From Channallabes apus (taxonomy: Eukaryota; Chordata; Actinopteri; Siluriformes; Clariidae), in assembly GCA_030522415.1 (NCBI GenBank), contig CM060118.1:27367151-27431150 (forward strand): DNA of 64,000 nucleotides. Direction: 5' to 3'. How positions within the stretch are numbered: position 1 is the stretch's first letter; each line of letters opens with the position of its first letter. The notes beneath the pieces are model-generated. The model searched no databases. It saw only the letters and a program-made list of their open reading frames with translations, and was not told the DNA's origin. Shown here piece after piece: positions 32,579 through 43,171 of the stretch. The translations under genes were made by a program, and so were the position numbers.

Positions 32579-35500
32579 CACATTGATAGCATGCATGCTG
32601 AAACCCAGCCCTAGCTGTCTGCAAGCCACCATGGCCTCTTTGGTGGTCCAGCCCTCACTGCACACACTGCCCCAGCGCTGACCCACCCAAACCTCCACTC
32701 TCCCCTCATACTGCGACCGCCCACCCACCAGCCGGACCTGTACACACAGCCTACAGCACGTCATTACATACACTCACACCTGTTTTTATATCACACAATC
32801 GCACAACCTTTCCTGTCTTTTCCTGCACTTCTCGCTGCCCTTTTTGTTCTCAATGTTAGTGTAATGTTAGTGTAATGCAGTGATTTGTAATTTTATTCTG
32901 ATGGCAATCTGGAAAAGCAGACAGTAGCCAATAGATGCCACTATTAGTGGTAATGTCCTACTTTCATGCCGTGGTTGGAGTATCCAAGGCCCAGCTGTCT
33001 GCACACCACCATGGCCTCTTTGGTACCCCAGCTTTCTCCACAGATCAGGCCCCAATGCTGCGTTCCATTAGTGCTGGTGCGCAACACTTCTACCCGGCCC
33101 TCGTAGCGTGTACGACCGCCTGTGATACGCACCTGATCAGGAAACAGTCCAAGGAGAAAAAGAAGCAGGAAGGTGTCAACTTCCTCTACAGCAGCATGGC
33201 CATATAGCATGGAGGGTTAGGAAAGACTTTGGAAATGCAGACAGACTGTGGGAAATGTATGTAAGGAGATCAATATGAATTTATTTTCATTAGGGTTTGA
33301 AATGTAATTTTTACTCACCTGCCACATTAGGAGATCATTTGGAATAAGTAGGTGACAATGTGTATGTATTATGGTATACGCACCTTGTGCATGGACATAA
33401 CATTTACTTTTAATGATCAGTGTAATCATACTCCAGCTAATCTATCTCATGGCCATCCATCCGACCTTTACCTATACCACTTCTGTGTAGAGTCAAGGGG
33501 CCTGAAGCCTATCCCAGGGAACTTTTGGTACATGGCAGAGTACAAACTCCTAGGCAGACGTATAAATTCTGGTTCCTGTACAGTTTATCAGCCTTTGCTG
33601 CAACAAAAGCTTGGCTGAGCCGTCATTGAGTGATGACAGTTTTGTTGTTTTGTTGTAGACAGACAAAAGCAGGAAAATTCTGTCTGTTTACAATTATCCG
33701 CAACATTCATTTCAAGCCCTAGTGATAACTTTATTATGTCTAAAGCAAGTTGCCATACATCTGCTCAGATGTATAATGAGATAAAAATGTAAGTTGCTCT
33801 GGATAAGAGCGTCTGCCAAATGCCTAAATGTAAATGTAAAGCAAGCAACATTTAAACAATTTTACACAGCTGAACACTCACTTTACTCCACTGTGAAGTA
33901 TCAAAGTAAGCAAGTTGTGGTGGTAATAGGTATTTCAGTAATTTACCCATATGTAAATTACCCAAATTACTGTAGCTTATCAGGTACAATATTTTACCAG
34001 AATTTATTGAGCAGGAAAGTATCATAATTAAGGTTGTTTTCTTAATTATGCAACACCTAAGTTGCATGAAATACACTGCTGTTCTGCAATGCCTCTATTG
34101 TTAATTTCAATAATAATAATAATAATAATAATAATTATTATTATTATTATTATTATTAATCAAAATACTGTATTATTCAGGCCATAAAATAATAGCCTAA
34201 TTAAAATAATACAGCTGATCCTTATTGAAAATATGTTCTATTAGTATAAGCACAAAGAAGTTGAAACTGATGAGAGAAAGAACTATTGCCTATATTACAG
34301 GATCACTGCATCACTCCCAAAGACATTGGATTCATTCTATGCATCTATTAATAACATCCTCAAACAAAAGTAAGTAAGCAAGATGAAAAAAGAGACAATA
34401 ATTCTTTAAAATAATCCATCACAACCAAAATATACATTATAGAATAACACTAACAGAAATCTACATGATATACGTTCACCTAATTTTCCTTACATTTAGT
34501 TTATTAGGGGTGTAATGCTGCATTCCGCATGGGAATGCAAGAATTATGAAGATATGCATTGTACAAATGTGAACATTCTATTAATTGCATCAATTGCAAT
34601 TGCCCTGTTTGAACACCAGACGTCCCAATCTAGCAATGCCATAGACTTACAATACTGGATATAGAGGGCTCCAGCTTGTTATAAGACATAGTTTGTAGGT
34701 TATGCGGTTTCATCGCCGCAATATAATGATTAAAAAGTGCTCATCAGTATTTTTCAAAAGAGACCTGTCCCACACACAATCAATGCTTGATTAAGAGACT
34801 GGAGAAGTAAGGCTTTTTATTCAATTTTATAGCTCTGTTTTTAGTTAAACTTATCACCAGTATCATATATGATCGAAGCATATCATTACACCCCTAGTGC
34901 ATATGTATGTATAAGAAGGGTGGCTCTGACCGTTTTCTCAAATCCCATGTATGGCACGTTACAGCGAACTGCAGCGTCCTCTGTGTGCTTGCAATCTTCA
35001 GCAGTAATGTTCTTATAGCGACAGTTCCACAGAGAACGCTCAAGTCCTGTGCACTGGACCTCGTTCATGTAGATCGGACCAAAGCCTGCAACACAAGCAC
35101 ACAAAAATGCTTCATATATGCAACATTTATGTGAGTCACATAAAAATTATGTATCTGTACGTCCAGAAAAAGTCTCTTGATGTCATTCTCTGTTCCCTGT
35201 TCTCCATCACACCTTGTCCCATGCGAGCTCCAGTAAGGGCCTCCTTAGCAGAGCCATAGCCCAGTTCTCGGCACACCACACTGGCAGACTGAATGTTCCA
35301 GCGATCATCACACACCGTTCCCCATTCGCTGCCCTTCAGAACTTCCACACGGCCTTCTCCAGGCTTTGCTCCACCTTTCAAACGCACTGTGCTCTGCATG
35401 AGAAAAACAATTCATAATAATATTCTTCCAGGCTAAACAAAGTAAAAACCTCCATTACACCCAAAGCATATTACCAAGGTTTTGAGGTTTTTCTTCATGG

Positions 35501-38500
35501 CACGGTTTTGGGCATACTCCGGTCCAGGCACACAGCTTACAACAGCAGGCATGCCACCTGGGCAGCTTTCAGTGGCATTGGCCTCGGTGAACTCTAGAGT
35601 ACAGGCAGCTAGATGAACCTCAGTGCCTAAACATGCCACAGAGTGAACCAGGAAGTAATTCTTCTGACGTTCTGCATACAGTCTAAGACAGAGATGGATA
35701 AGGAGGTCAGGTGTAAGTATGAAATGGTTTCTGCTTATGTTACACTGTTAAATTTACTACAGTTTAGAAGAGACCTGAAAACAAAAGATCTAAAAACAAC
35801 TTAAACATTGCATAGAATTCACAATTCAATCATTTTTATACATTCCCAGCAGCTGCACAAGGTTGACCGTGGTCATATCCCCCCACTTTTACCAAGGTTA
35901 CCTTTTGCTAGTGCCCGAGTTTCCAGCTTTAGACTTAGAGCTAGCTTTTTTAGCTTTGCCTTCTTGCCTGCAATGCAAACATCCATTAACTCTGAAAACA
36001 TTCACATTCATACTATGAATCAAACATGTAAATACAAATACACATAGGTTTATAGGTCCATTGCAAATGTGGTTAAAAAAAGTACTGCATCTATGGTGAG
36101 CTCATACTATATGGCCAAAAGTATGTGGACACCCGACTAATCATACCCATATGGGCTTAATAAATATACCATTCCAGATTCATTCCCAACTTTGCTGTTA
36201 CTTTAATATCTCTCGACTCTTATGGAGTGTGGTTGTGAAAATGTGCCCACTGAGCTGCAAGAGAATTAGTTCCTTTAGGTAGCTCGCTTTGTACCCAGCG
36301 GCACTGCCATGCTGGAACAGGTTTGGGTCTCTTAGTTCCAGTTAGGAAAAATTGCATTGCTACAGTAGTCTAGACAACCGTGCACTTAAAACTTTGTGGC
36401 AACTGTCTGGAAAAGGCCTGTATATGGGTGTGATGGCCAGATGGCAATATAATTTTTGGTCATATAAGTGTATTAGATAAACATGGGATAGTAGACATGC
36501 AGAAAAGAACGACATGAAAATAGACATGAAGTGTTAGTAAGTATGAGTAATAAGCAAATTGCTTAATGATGATGTCATGAGTAACTCAGAATGCCGGCCC
36601 TCTTTCTGCTTCTCTCTCACTTTCCAGTAATTTTTACTCAGACACAGGCATAGTTCTGAATAATGGTAATAAGTCAGATAGGAAAAGAATTCCACATCCC
36701 TGTGTCATTTTCTCCATTCCTACCCCATCATTCTCTTCTATTTTTTCTATCTATAACTTAACCACCGTGTCCAAATGACTTTATCTGTTTTTCTTTATAA
36801 CCAGTGCACAGTATGAGACTTTCTCTTCAGCCCTTTAATCCTTGGATGCTTCTCAATCCCTTGTCTACACCATAGAATTTTTATCAATTAGCACTTACAC
36901 TACCAGTCAAAAGTTTGGACACGCCTTCAAATTCCATGTTCCTGATTTTTATTTCTTTCTACATTGTAAAACAATGCTGGAGGCATCTAAAATATCCAAT
37001 AATCTTTGAACAATGGTTTTGGCTTTATTTTCCTAATATTGTCTTAATGAGAACCCATTTCATCATGGTGCTTGATGAGTTTTGCAAATGCTATTTCACT
37101 GAAAAAAAACCCCACTGAATTAGAAGGTGTGTCCAAGTGATTGACTGGTACTCTATATGAAACACCAAATCTTCTACAAACGTAATAATACTATTGTAAA
37201 CCTGGCAGACCATTTGGTTAACAGTTGTTCAGAAACCAGCAGGACCAAACTGCCACTGTCATGTCGTTGACCAAGAGGCTTAAATCTTAAATGCTCAGTT
37301 GGATACTGTCTTTTCTGTAAGTCATAAAAGTGTCAAAAACTAAGTAATGTATTTTTTCCTTCATTTTTATATTTTGCCTGTTAATTAACTAATGACAAAT
37401 ACAAACTAGTAGTACAAAATGTTGAAAAATTAACCACTGAATACATTTTTAATTGAATATTTAATTTAATTGAGCATTCTCTAGCAGTTTACAATTTAAA
37501 GGATAAGAAATTCAATATATAAAACTTTGCACATAGTGATCAGAGTCTATTCTGTTCATGCTGAGTCATTAGCCAGGACTCTATAATACTATAAGATCTG
37601 ATTTGTTGGGAATACCACAACAGGAAATTGGTCAGAGAGACAGGATCTGTGCCCTTATATTCTCAACACCTAACCGTTTCTCTTACTTAAGGACTATAAA
37701 GTTGCTAGCTTGCTACAGTAGCTTATTTAACATCTATAGATAGGTCAATGTAAGTATTTTTATCCTGCTATAATTATGAAAGATGTACTTTATGTGCTCT
37801 GTTACAAAACCTGATTATTTTCAGCTTTCCTGCAATTGTAAGACCAAAATAAAGATCAAATAAACTCAACCAAAAGTGACAATAAACAAGTGCCAGATAC
37901 AACCACAATCCAAATGGTTGTAATTCTCCAGCTTTACAATGAAATGTGAGAGGGTCATTATAGCACATACTGTGACTCTATAAACTACTGTCTTATTGCT
38001 TTAGGAGACTGTAAAAAGCAATCAGGCATGGTTTTGATTGGTAAAGCATATGCTCTAAAATAACAAACAAAAGAAATAGAATTGTTCTCAGATATCCATC
38101 GGATACATAAGCAATTCTTTGAATATAAGGTGTATCCTGAAGCAAAGGTATTTGTTAGTTAGAAAGTAACTACCACCACTAAAGAAGAGTCTCTACAAGG
38201 CACAATGTGCTATAGACCTCTAGGGGGAGAGCACAGCTGGTTTCTCCCCCTCAGATGGTACCTGTCTGCTTTTAATCTATTTTTGACTTTAGGTTCAGTG
38301 GATCTCTTTCTGAGATTCCTGCAGGAGATAAGGAATGAAATAAAGATATAATTTATGCCAGGATTATCACACATTCACATTTAGGCATTTGGCAGACATC
38401 CATTGACACACACATATGCAGAAAGACAGAAAGATACTCTACAGAACTAGTTCTGTACAGGAACAAGGATGTGTAAGATTATCTTTGCAGTGCTCTTAAA

Positions 38501-41500
38501 TCAGGTGAGTTGGGGGAAGATGACACAGCTAAGCAAAATTAAAAAATTAAAAATCAAGAACTCAAAAGAACACCATATTACGAACATATTGGTCAAACAC
38601 AAGCCTAGCCCTTTACATACATGACCATGTAATGATGTTTAGCTAAATGAATAACAAGTGTGAGCTAGCATCTTCCCATATTGTGTAGGGGAAGATAGCA
38701 CATCAGTAGGAGTAACTTAATTAAAATTCCAAACATATGCAATTGTGAATGTAATTGTTCCAAATAAACTGGTAGAATACAACTAAATATTATGGTTAAT
38801 TTGTAAGGTTTGAGGTTAGTGTTAGGCAAACATTAGCGCACAAAAATGATCATAGCATCTTACATCCAGTATCTATAAAATGACTGGCATAATGACTATA
38901 CCACAGTAATTGCTCGTACGGCATGCTACCCGAAAAAAAAGTAGAATTTTTGTGCATAAAGTACACATATGCCTATAATTTCTTTCTTTCTTTCTTTTTA
39001 GCACTTGGCGTGACTAAACAAAGTGACTTCACCCAAATTACCTTCTATATAAAATCTCATGCAATAAATGCAATGAAAGTTTAAATGATAATGTTTTGTA
39101 GCCTATTATTAGAATTATCGTTTTATATGATTAATGACAATATGGATTAAAATATATATTATATTACAATATCTTAATTATGTAATAATTACTATTAAAA
39201 CCTTTTTACGTTCACTACTTTGTCTGTCTGAAAGAAACAGATCTGCTTACTTTAATTGAAGAGAATGAAGCAGTGTGTGTTTTGTGTGCCAAACCAGCAA
39301 GCTTTGCATATTTCTCCAAAATCAGACTTTCCACATTCCTAACAGGGTTCCATTTACAGCTTTCAAAAATATTCCAAAAACTGTAAAAGCTTCTTTGGGG
39401 AAGTTGAAATCCCATCACTCACCGCATAAGAGGTTTTAGTGTACTGTAAGCTACATGCTTATTGACACCCTTGGTGAAAAAGCCTGTGATAAAGTGCTCA
39501 GTATTTCATGTCTAATTGTATAATGCAGTTCTTGATTTTCCTCGCATTTTCAGTATAGGGTTAGTAACCAGAAGAACACTGTTCATTAACTTAAAAAGCC
39601 ATCTTTAGCATGATGGGTGTGTGTGTGTGTTGGGTGTGGGGGGGGGGGTGGAAGGAAGGACAGACAATGGTGAAATAATTAAATACTGAATATTTCCTGA
39701 GGTTAAACTCAACTCAAAACTTTCCCTTAATAATAATAAATAAATAATAATAAATGCCGTTCAATTACACATGGAAATGTTGCATATGTGTGTTTATCTG
39801 TATAAAGTCCTGGTGGTGGTAGAGAATTTGTTGTGTAATGGTGTACTTGTTTGAGAGTATGTGTGGGGCAGAAGGGGTGGTGGCTTGGTGGTTGACAGCA
39901 TGACCGTTGGTGATATAACGTTTCCTACAAGTGTGACATTCCTCAAAGTTTCTGTTTTTAGGAGGCACATTCATCCTGTAGATGGCCTGTTGTCTCTTTG
40001 CCACATAAGTACAGTACATCCATTCTTCTCTGAAGCATAATACACCGCCTCGTCGAAAAAGTTGCACCTTCTAATATTTAATTCAAACACTCTTAGCCTT
40101 GCCTACGGCACACAGTGTTGTTTCCAATTCATGTGTGAAAATGATTCCTCATGCTCCCACAACCACACTTTCACAATTTGATTCCAGGAATATGCCTGTG
40201 CCATTAGCGAAGGAAAAACTCCATTAATGGGAAAACCTCATCGTTTTAGTACTTTCTTTCTTTTTTATGATGCAACTTCCCTATGTTTTTACATGATCAC
40301 CATCATTCATTATTTTTTTTTTCTGACTACATTTCTTCCGCTATGTTGACAGCTCAGCACTATCCTTCCAGCTTATAATATTGCCTTAGAGAGGTATGAC
40401 AAAAATCAATAATTTTAATGTTTTCTTTGCTTGATGGAGGCCAAAAATTTGACCCTTCTGAAACAGTGACTTGTTTTTGGCCAGGCAGTGTATATTTTTT
40501 TATTTATAGAAAATGCAAATAGTACTTTCTGCAAAACGTCCTCTTAATAAAGCAAAATCTAAGCTCAGACACTTCCAACCACACACAAGCATGAAGATTA
40601 TAGTATGTAGTGTTAATGTATACTCTTAGTCAGAGTTTTCCACCACAGGAAACATAGTGGACCATTGATACAACAAGTCATTTCAGGTTCAAACTAGAGC
40701 ACTAACATACTGGTCTCTGTGCTGTATGGCAAGAACCAAGCAGAACTGCAAGTCTATGAGCGTTTTATTTAGTGGAATGTCAAGCCTTCGATCTATACAT
40801 GCTGTCTGCATGTTATGTGGACATCTCGTTTCTGTGTTTTTATGTTAGCTCTATATGTGTACCAAAAGTGAAGCAATGTTGCAATTTCTATGCAACATAG
40901 GCCAGTTAACGATCATGGCCAGTTATCACACAGGACAATGTGGTTTATTGTTTCCATTTCTCAGAATATGTACTGTATGTGTGGGCAGATTAACAAAGTA
41001 ACAACAACAAAAATCACCGACTCCAAAATTAGCAGATAAAACTCGTCTTTTTCATGGACACTCACTTGTAGAAGTTCTTGTTCACCTTCCTCTCATTGGG
41101 GAAACCCATCATTCCACAGACAACTCTTGAGTTTTTAGGTGTCCAGCCATTATCACAGATCTGGGCCCATCTGTCTTTATATCTCACTTCCACCACTCCC
41201 TCTATCACTGGCAGCCGCTTGCTGGACACTACCGGCCGGAGGCGCACCTCCTCCACATTCCTTTCATCCACCTGCACCTACAGTTAGAGACAGACACAAA
41301 GCAGCCAAACATGAAGGAAAGCCAGTGGGACAAAACCTTGCCAAAAGAGACAGAGCAAGAAGGCAGTAAAATCTCAGAAAGAGACAGCAACAGCTGAAGA
41401 GTCAGTCATAGTAAGGTCAATTTAAGTAAATGTTTCACAGATGCCAGTCAGTGAGGGGTAAATGGAAAAGTCAGTAGCAGATATCAGATAATGAGAAAAG

Positions 41501-43171
41501 CATGGGGCACTAGTGAGTCAGAAAAATCTGTCGTATATGTCACTTCTTTTTGTAAAATAAAACAATTCAGTGACTGCAATATACAGTGGGGCAAAAAAGT
41601 ATGAGAGAGGCCTGTAATGTTCATCATAGGTATACCTCAACTATGAAAGATAAAATAAGAGAAAAAAATCCAGAAAATCACATTGGAAGATTTTTTATGA
41701 ATTTATTTGCAAATTATGGTGGACAATAAGTATTTGGTCAATAACAAAATTTCATCTCTATACTTTGTTATATACCCTTTGTTGGCAATGGGAGGTCAAA
41801 CGTTTTCTATAAGCCTTCTACTGGTATTTTGGCCCATTCCTCCATGCAGATCTCCTCTAGATTAGTGATGTTTTGGGGCTGTCGCTCGGCAACACTGACT
41901 TTCAAATCTCTCCAAAGATTTTCTTTGGGGTTGAGATCTGGAGACTGGCTAAGCCACTCCAGGCCACTTGAAATGCTTCTTTCGAAGCCACTACTTTGTT
42001 GCCCGGGCGGTGTGTTTGGGATCACTGTCATGCTGAAAGACCCATCCATGTTTCATCTTTAATGCCCTTGCTGATGGAAGGAGGTTTTTACTCAAAATCT
42101 CACGATACATGGCCCTATTCATTTTCTCCTTTACACGGATCAGTCGTCCTGGTCTCTTTGCAGAAAAACAGCCCCAAAGCATGACGTTTCCACCCCCATG
42201 CTTCACAGTAGGTATGGTGTCCTTTGGATGCAACTCAGCATTCTTTCTCTCCAAACATGAAGTTCTATTTTGGTTTCATCTGACCATATGACATTCTTCC
42301 AATCTTCTTCTGTTGAGGTACTGTATACCTATGATGAAAATTACTGGCGCCTCTCATCTTTTTACGTGGGAAAACTTGCACCATTGGTGGCTGACTAAAT
42401 ACTTTTTTGCCCCACTATATATATCTATTTTGTAACATATTCTCTCTTTTTACTGAAAGGTTTATTTGGCTTAGATAGGTTGAAGATTTTACTCAAATTT
42501 TACATTCACAAATACTGTCCACAAATATTATAATTGGGTTAGTGAGAAGTGGCTTGTGAAAATGAGCGAGTTTGGTACAGACTGTACCTCTATGATGTTG
42601 GAATCAACAAATCCTGGCAGCCTTTCATCCTTACAGATCACCCCAGCATCTTCGTCATGAGTACAGTCACTGTTGCCCCATCCACGTGACTTACAGACTG
42701 ATATACTCCTCTCACTGCCGCTGCACTGTACATTATCTAACCAGATCTTACCTAAACACACAAATACACACAACCCATTTAGAATGTACTGAATTAATGC
42801 AGTTAAAAGAATTATACTATGCGATTTTTAAGGAGTAAAATTACCTGCGCCCTTTCCGTATTTGGCGCTATGTGCCCAGCCTGTAGCAGAGACAAACCCG
42901 AGGTGGCGACAGAGCACATGAGCATTGGCCAGTGAGAAGTCATCATCACAGATGGTCCCCCATTCACCCTTATAGAAAACCTCAATCCGACCCTCATTGT
43001 GCTTTCGAGGATGTCCAGCCAGTCGGAACTTTAGATACCCAGGTGCCTTGACTGTTGGAGTGGGACTTGGGCGCACAGTGGATGCTGTCTGAGCAAAGCA
43101 TGATGGAACCCAAATGCCAAGAAAGAGGAACACTACATGTCTCCACCACTGAGACTGCTCCATAGCTAGAT
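26976..43171 (-). CDS. loxl3: Lysyl oxidase homolog 3
   Basis: Coding exons on the minus strand: 43163-42845, 42751-42588, 41277-41066, 35682-35475, 35393-35213, 35085-34931, 33132-32962 (or alternative 32737-32582), 32252-32093, 31860-31617, 31484-31369, 31241-31105, 30324-30213 and 27049-26976 (stop), about 750 residues. A 24-residue signal peptide is followed by four SRCR domains and the LOX catalytic domain (from about 524). Copper ligands are His601, 604, 606 and 608 (WHACHGHYHSM). The quinone-forming pair is Lys631 (EGHKASF) and Tyr667 (WDLYRHD). The C-terminus is [17 protein letters not shown]. The secreted enzyme oxidises lysines of collagen and related proteins. The first coding exon begins at 43171 after a ctgcag acceptor, so an upstream non-coding exon exists. 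Confidence 0.96.
27216..27417 (-). repeat. LINE 3'-end fragment, right part
   Basis: The plus strand reads tttcaggggtcatcacagtg, then ccatctgcctccatccaacc, ...cttggtcttcctctagacc, the antisense of the C-terminal coding end of a LINE-type ORF2 common in fish. It resumes after the Tc1 element at 28800 (cctctgaacatgtccaaacc, ctcaatctggcctctctgac), so the Tc1 element inserted into it. Confidence 0.6.
27418..28797 (-). mobile_element. Tc1-like element with about 205-base inverted repeats
   Basis: It is flanked by TA (27416-27417 and 28798-28799). The ends caggtccttctaaaaa and ttttttgagaaggacctg begin long inverted repeats: 27418 to about 27625, and about 28595 to 28797. These share ...cattacacacaactgaagta... 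in opposite orientation. It encodes a defective transposase on the minus strand. It sits in the last intron of loxl3 and interrupts an older LINE fragment. Confidence 0.88.
27695..28469 (-). pseudogene. Tc1-like transposase with internal deletion
   Basis: It starts [20 protein letters not shown] with a helix-turn-helix domain ([20 protein letters not shown]). The linker with the first catalytic Asp is missing: the frame shifts at about 28080-28150 from [13 protein letters not shown] into [15 protein letters not shown]. The second Asp ([13 protein letters not shown]) and the third acidic residue ([11 protein letters not shown]) remain. The C-terminus is shortened ([15 protein letters not shown]). 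It is not functional. Confidence 0.85.
28800..28900 (-). repeat. LINE 3'-end fragment, left part
   Basis: Continuation of the fragment at 27216-27417 beyond the Tc1 insertion (ctttcctctgaacatgtcc ... tctgactttatctccaaaac). On the minus strand it would encode the Arg-rich end of a LINE ORF2. Confidence 0.6.
29370..29640 (+). mobile_element. L2/Rex1-like LINE 3' tail
   Basis: Same 3' UTR as the LINE at 7460-9137: gatgggttccctgttgagtc, tcaaggtttcttcctat, tcagggagtttttccttgcc, agctgctttgcaacaatg, ending in GAATTGAATTGAAATGAA. It is strongly 5'-truncated and lies in the last loxl3 intron. Confidence 0.8.
32549..32575. repeat. (GT)n microsatellite, CA repeat on the loxl3 strand
   Basis: About 13 GT units on the plus strand. 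Read on the loxl3 strand it is a CA repeat starting a few bases after the donor of exon 32582-32737. Confidence 0.9.
32582..32737 (-). other. loxl3: loxl3 alternative SRCR4 exon (downstream copy)
   Basis: A 156-base open exon, phase 0 at both ends, with acceptor tgtacag and donor AAT|gtgagt. It encodes [20 protein letters not shown] ... [20 protein letters not shown]. It matches the preceding exon (32962-33132) at well over half its residues, keeps both half-domain cysteines, and would splice in frame to the same next exon (32252). The (CA)n tract begins 5 bases into its downstream intron. The acceptor's pyrimidine tract is weak. Including both exons would put two N-terminal SRCR halves in series, so alternative use is more likely. 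Confidence 0.8.
32962..33132 (-). other. loxl3: loxl3 SRCR4 exon (upstream copy)
   Basis: A 171-base exon, phase 0 at both ends, encoding [20 protein letters not shown] ... [20 protein letters not shown]. It has a strong pyrimidine-rich acceptor (tttttctccttgg...gatcag) and a weaker donor (AAA|gtagga). The five residues around STNGT, absent from the other copy, are typical of the LOXL2/LOXL3 SRCR4, so this looks like the ancestral form. Confidence 0.85.
33430..33545. repeat. Dispersed repeat family B, fragment
   Basis: ctataccacttctgtgtag, then ggggcctgaagcctatcccag ggaac: a degraded copy of the family seen at 14060 and 56385. It lies in a loxl3 intron. Confidence 0.45.
33785..33840 (+). repeat. 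SINE-like 3' tail
   Basis: aagttgctctggataagagc, gtctgccaaatgcctaaatg, taaatgtaaa: the shared 3' tail of fish SINEs that borrow an L2-type LINE end. The head is not recognisable. A reversed piece (atttaggcatttggcagac) lies at 38380-38399. Confidence 0.65.
34109..34160. repeat. (AAT)n(ATT)n palindromic microsatellite
   Basis: About nine AAT units run directly into about eight ATT units, making a near-perfect inverted repeat that could extrude a hairpin. It lies in a loxl3 intron. Confidence 0.9.
34505..34896. repeat. hAT-like MITE with TAGGGGTGTAATG ends
   Basis: The left end taggggtgtaatg is the exact reverse complement of the right end cattacacccct plus a. It is about 390 bases with no coding capacity. 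The 8-bp flanks do not match clearly. It lies in a loxl3 intron. Confidence 0.55.
36107..36470. repeat. Tc1/mariner-type MITE (ends 'tatatggccaaaagtat')
   Basis: The left end tatatggccaaaagtatgtg is matched by the right end tttttggtcatataagtg in inverse orientation. The interior (tggagtgtggttgtgaaaat...) belongs to a widespread fish repeat. It lies in the large loxl3 intron. Confidence 0.65.
36898..37154. repeat. Tc1/mariner MITE, family C copy
   Basis: The left end cactaccagtcaaaagtttg follows a TA; the right end is tgattgactggtactct. The interior shares ttctttctacattgtaaa, aatgctg and catcatggtgcttgatg with the element at 21623-22175. It lies in the large loxl3 intron. Confidence 0.7.
37155..41065. 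other. Rest of the large loxl3 intron
   Basis: No exon or well-defined transposon is recognised. Features are a SINE-tail remnant (38380-38399), a GT/G-rich tract (39617-39650) and otherwise AT-rich sequence. Open frames here lack family motifs. Confidence 0.45.
41584..42417 (-). mobile_element. Internally deleted Tc1-like element
   Basis: The ends cagtggggcaaaaaagta and tacttttttgccccacta are inverted repeats, next to TA at 41582-41583 and 42418-42419. The minus strand carries a transposase remnant at 41807-42254 ([55 protein letters not shown]) with a frameshift between the last two blocks. The DNA-binding half is gone. It lies in a loxl3 intron. Confidence 0.85.

Noticed and set aside
39765..40067. 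100-codon open frame on the minus strand in the large loxl3 intron
   Set aside because: No recognisable motif, no splice phase linking it to loxl3, and low-complexity ends; treated as chance.
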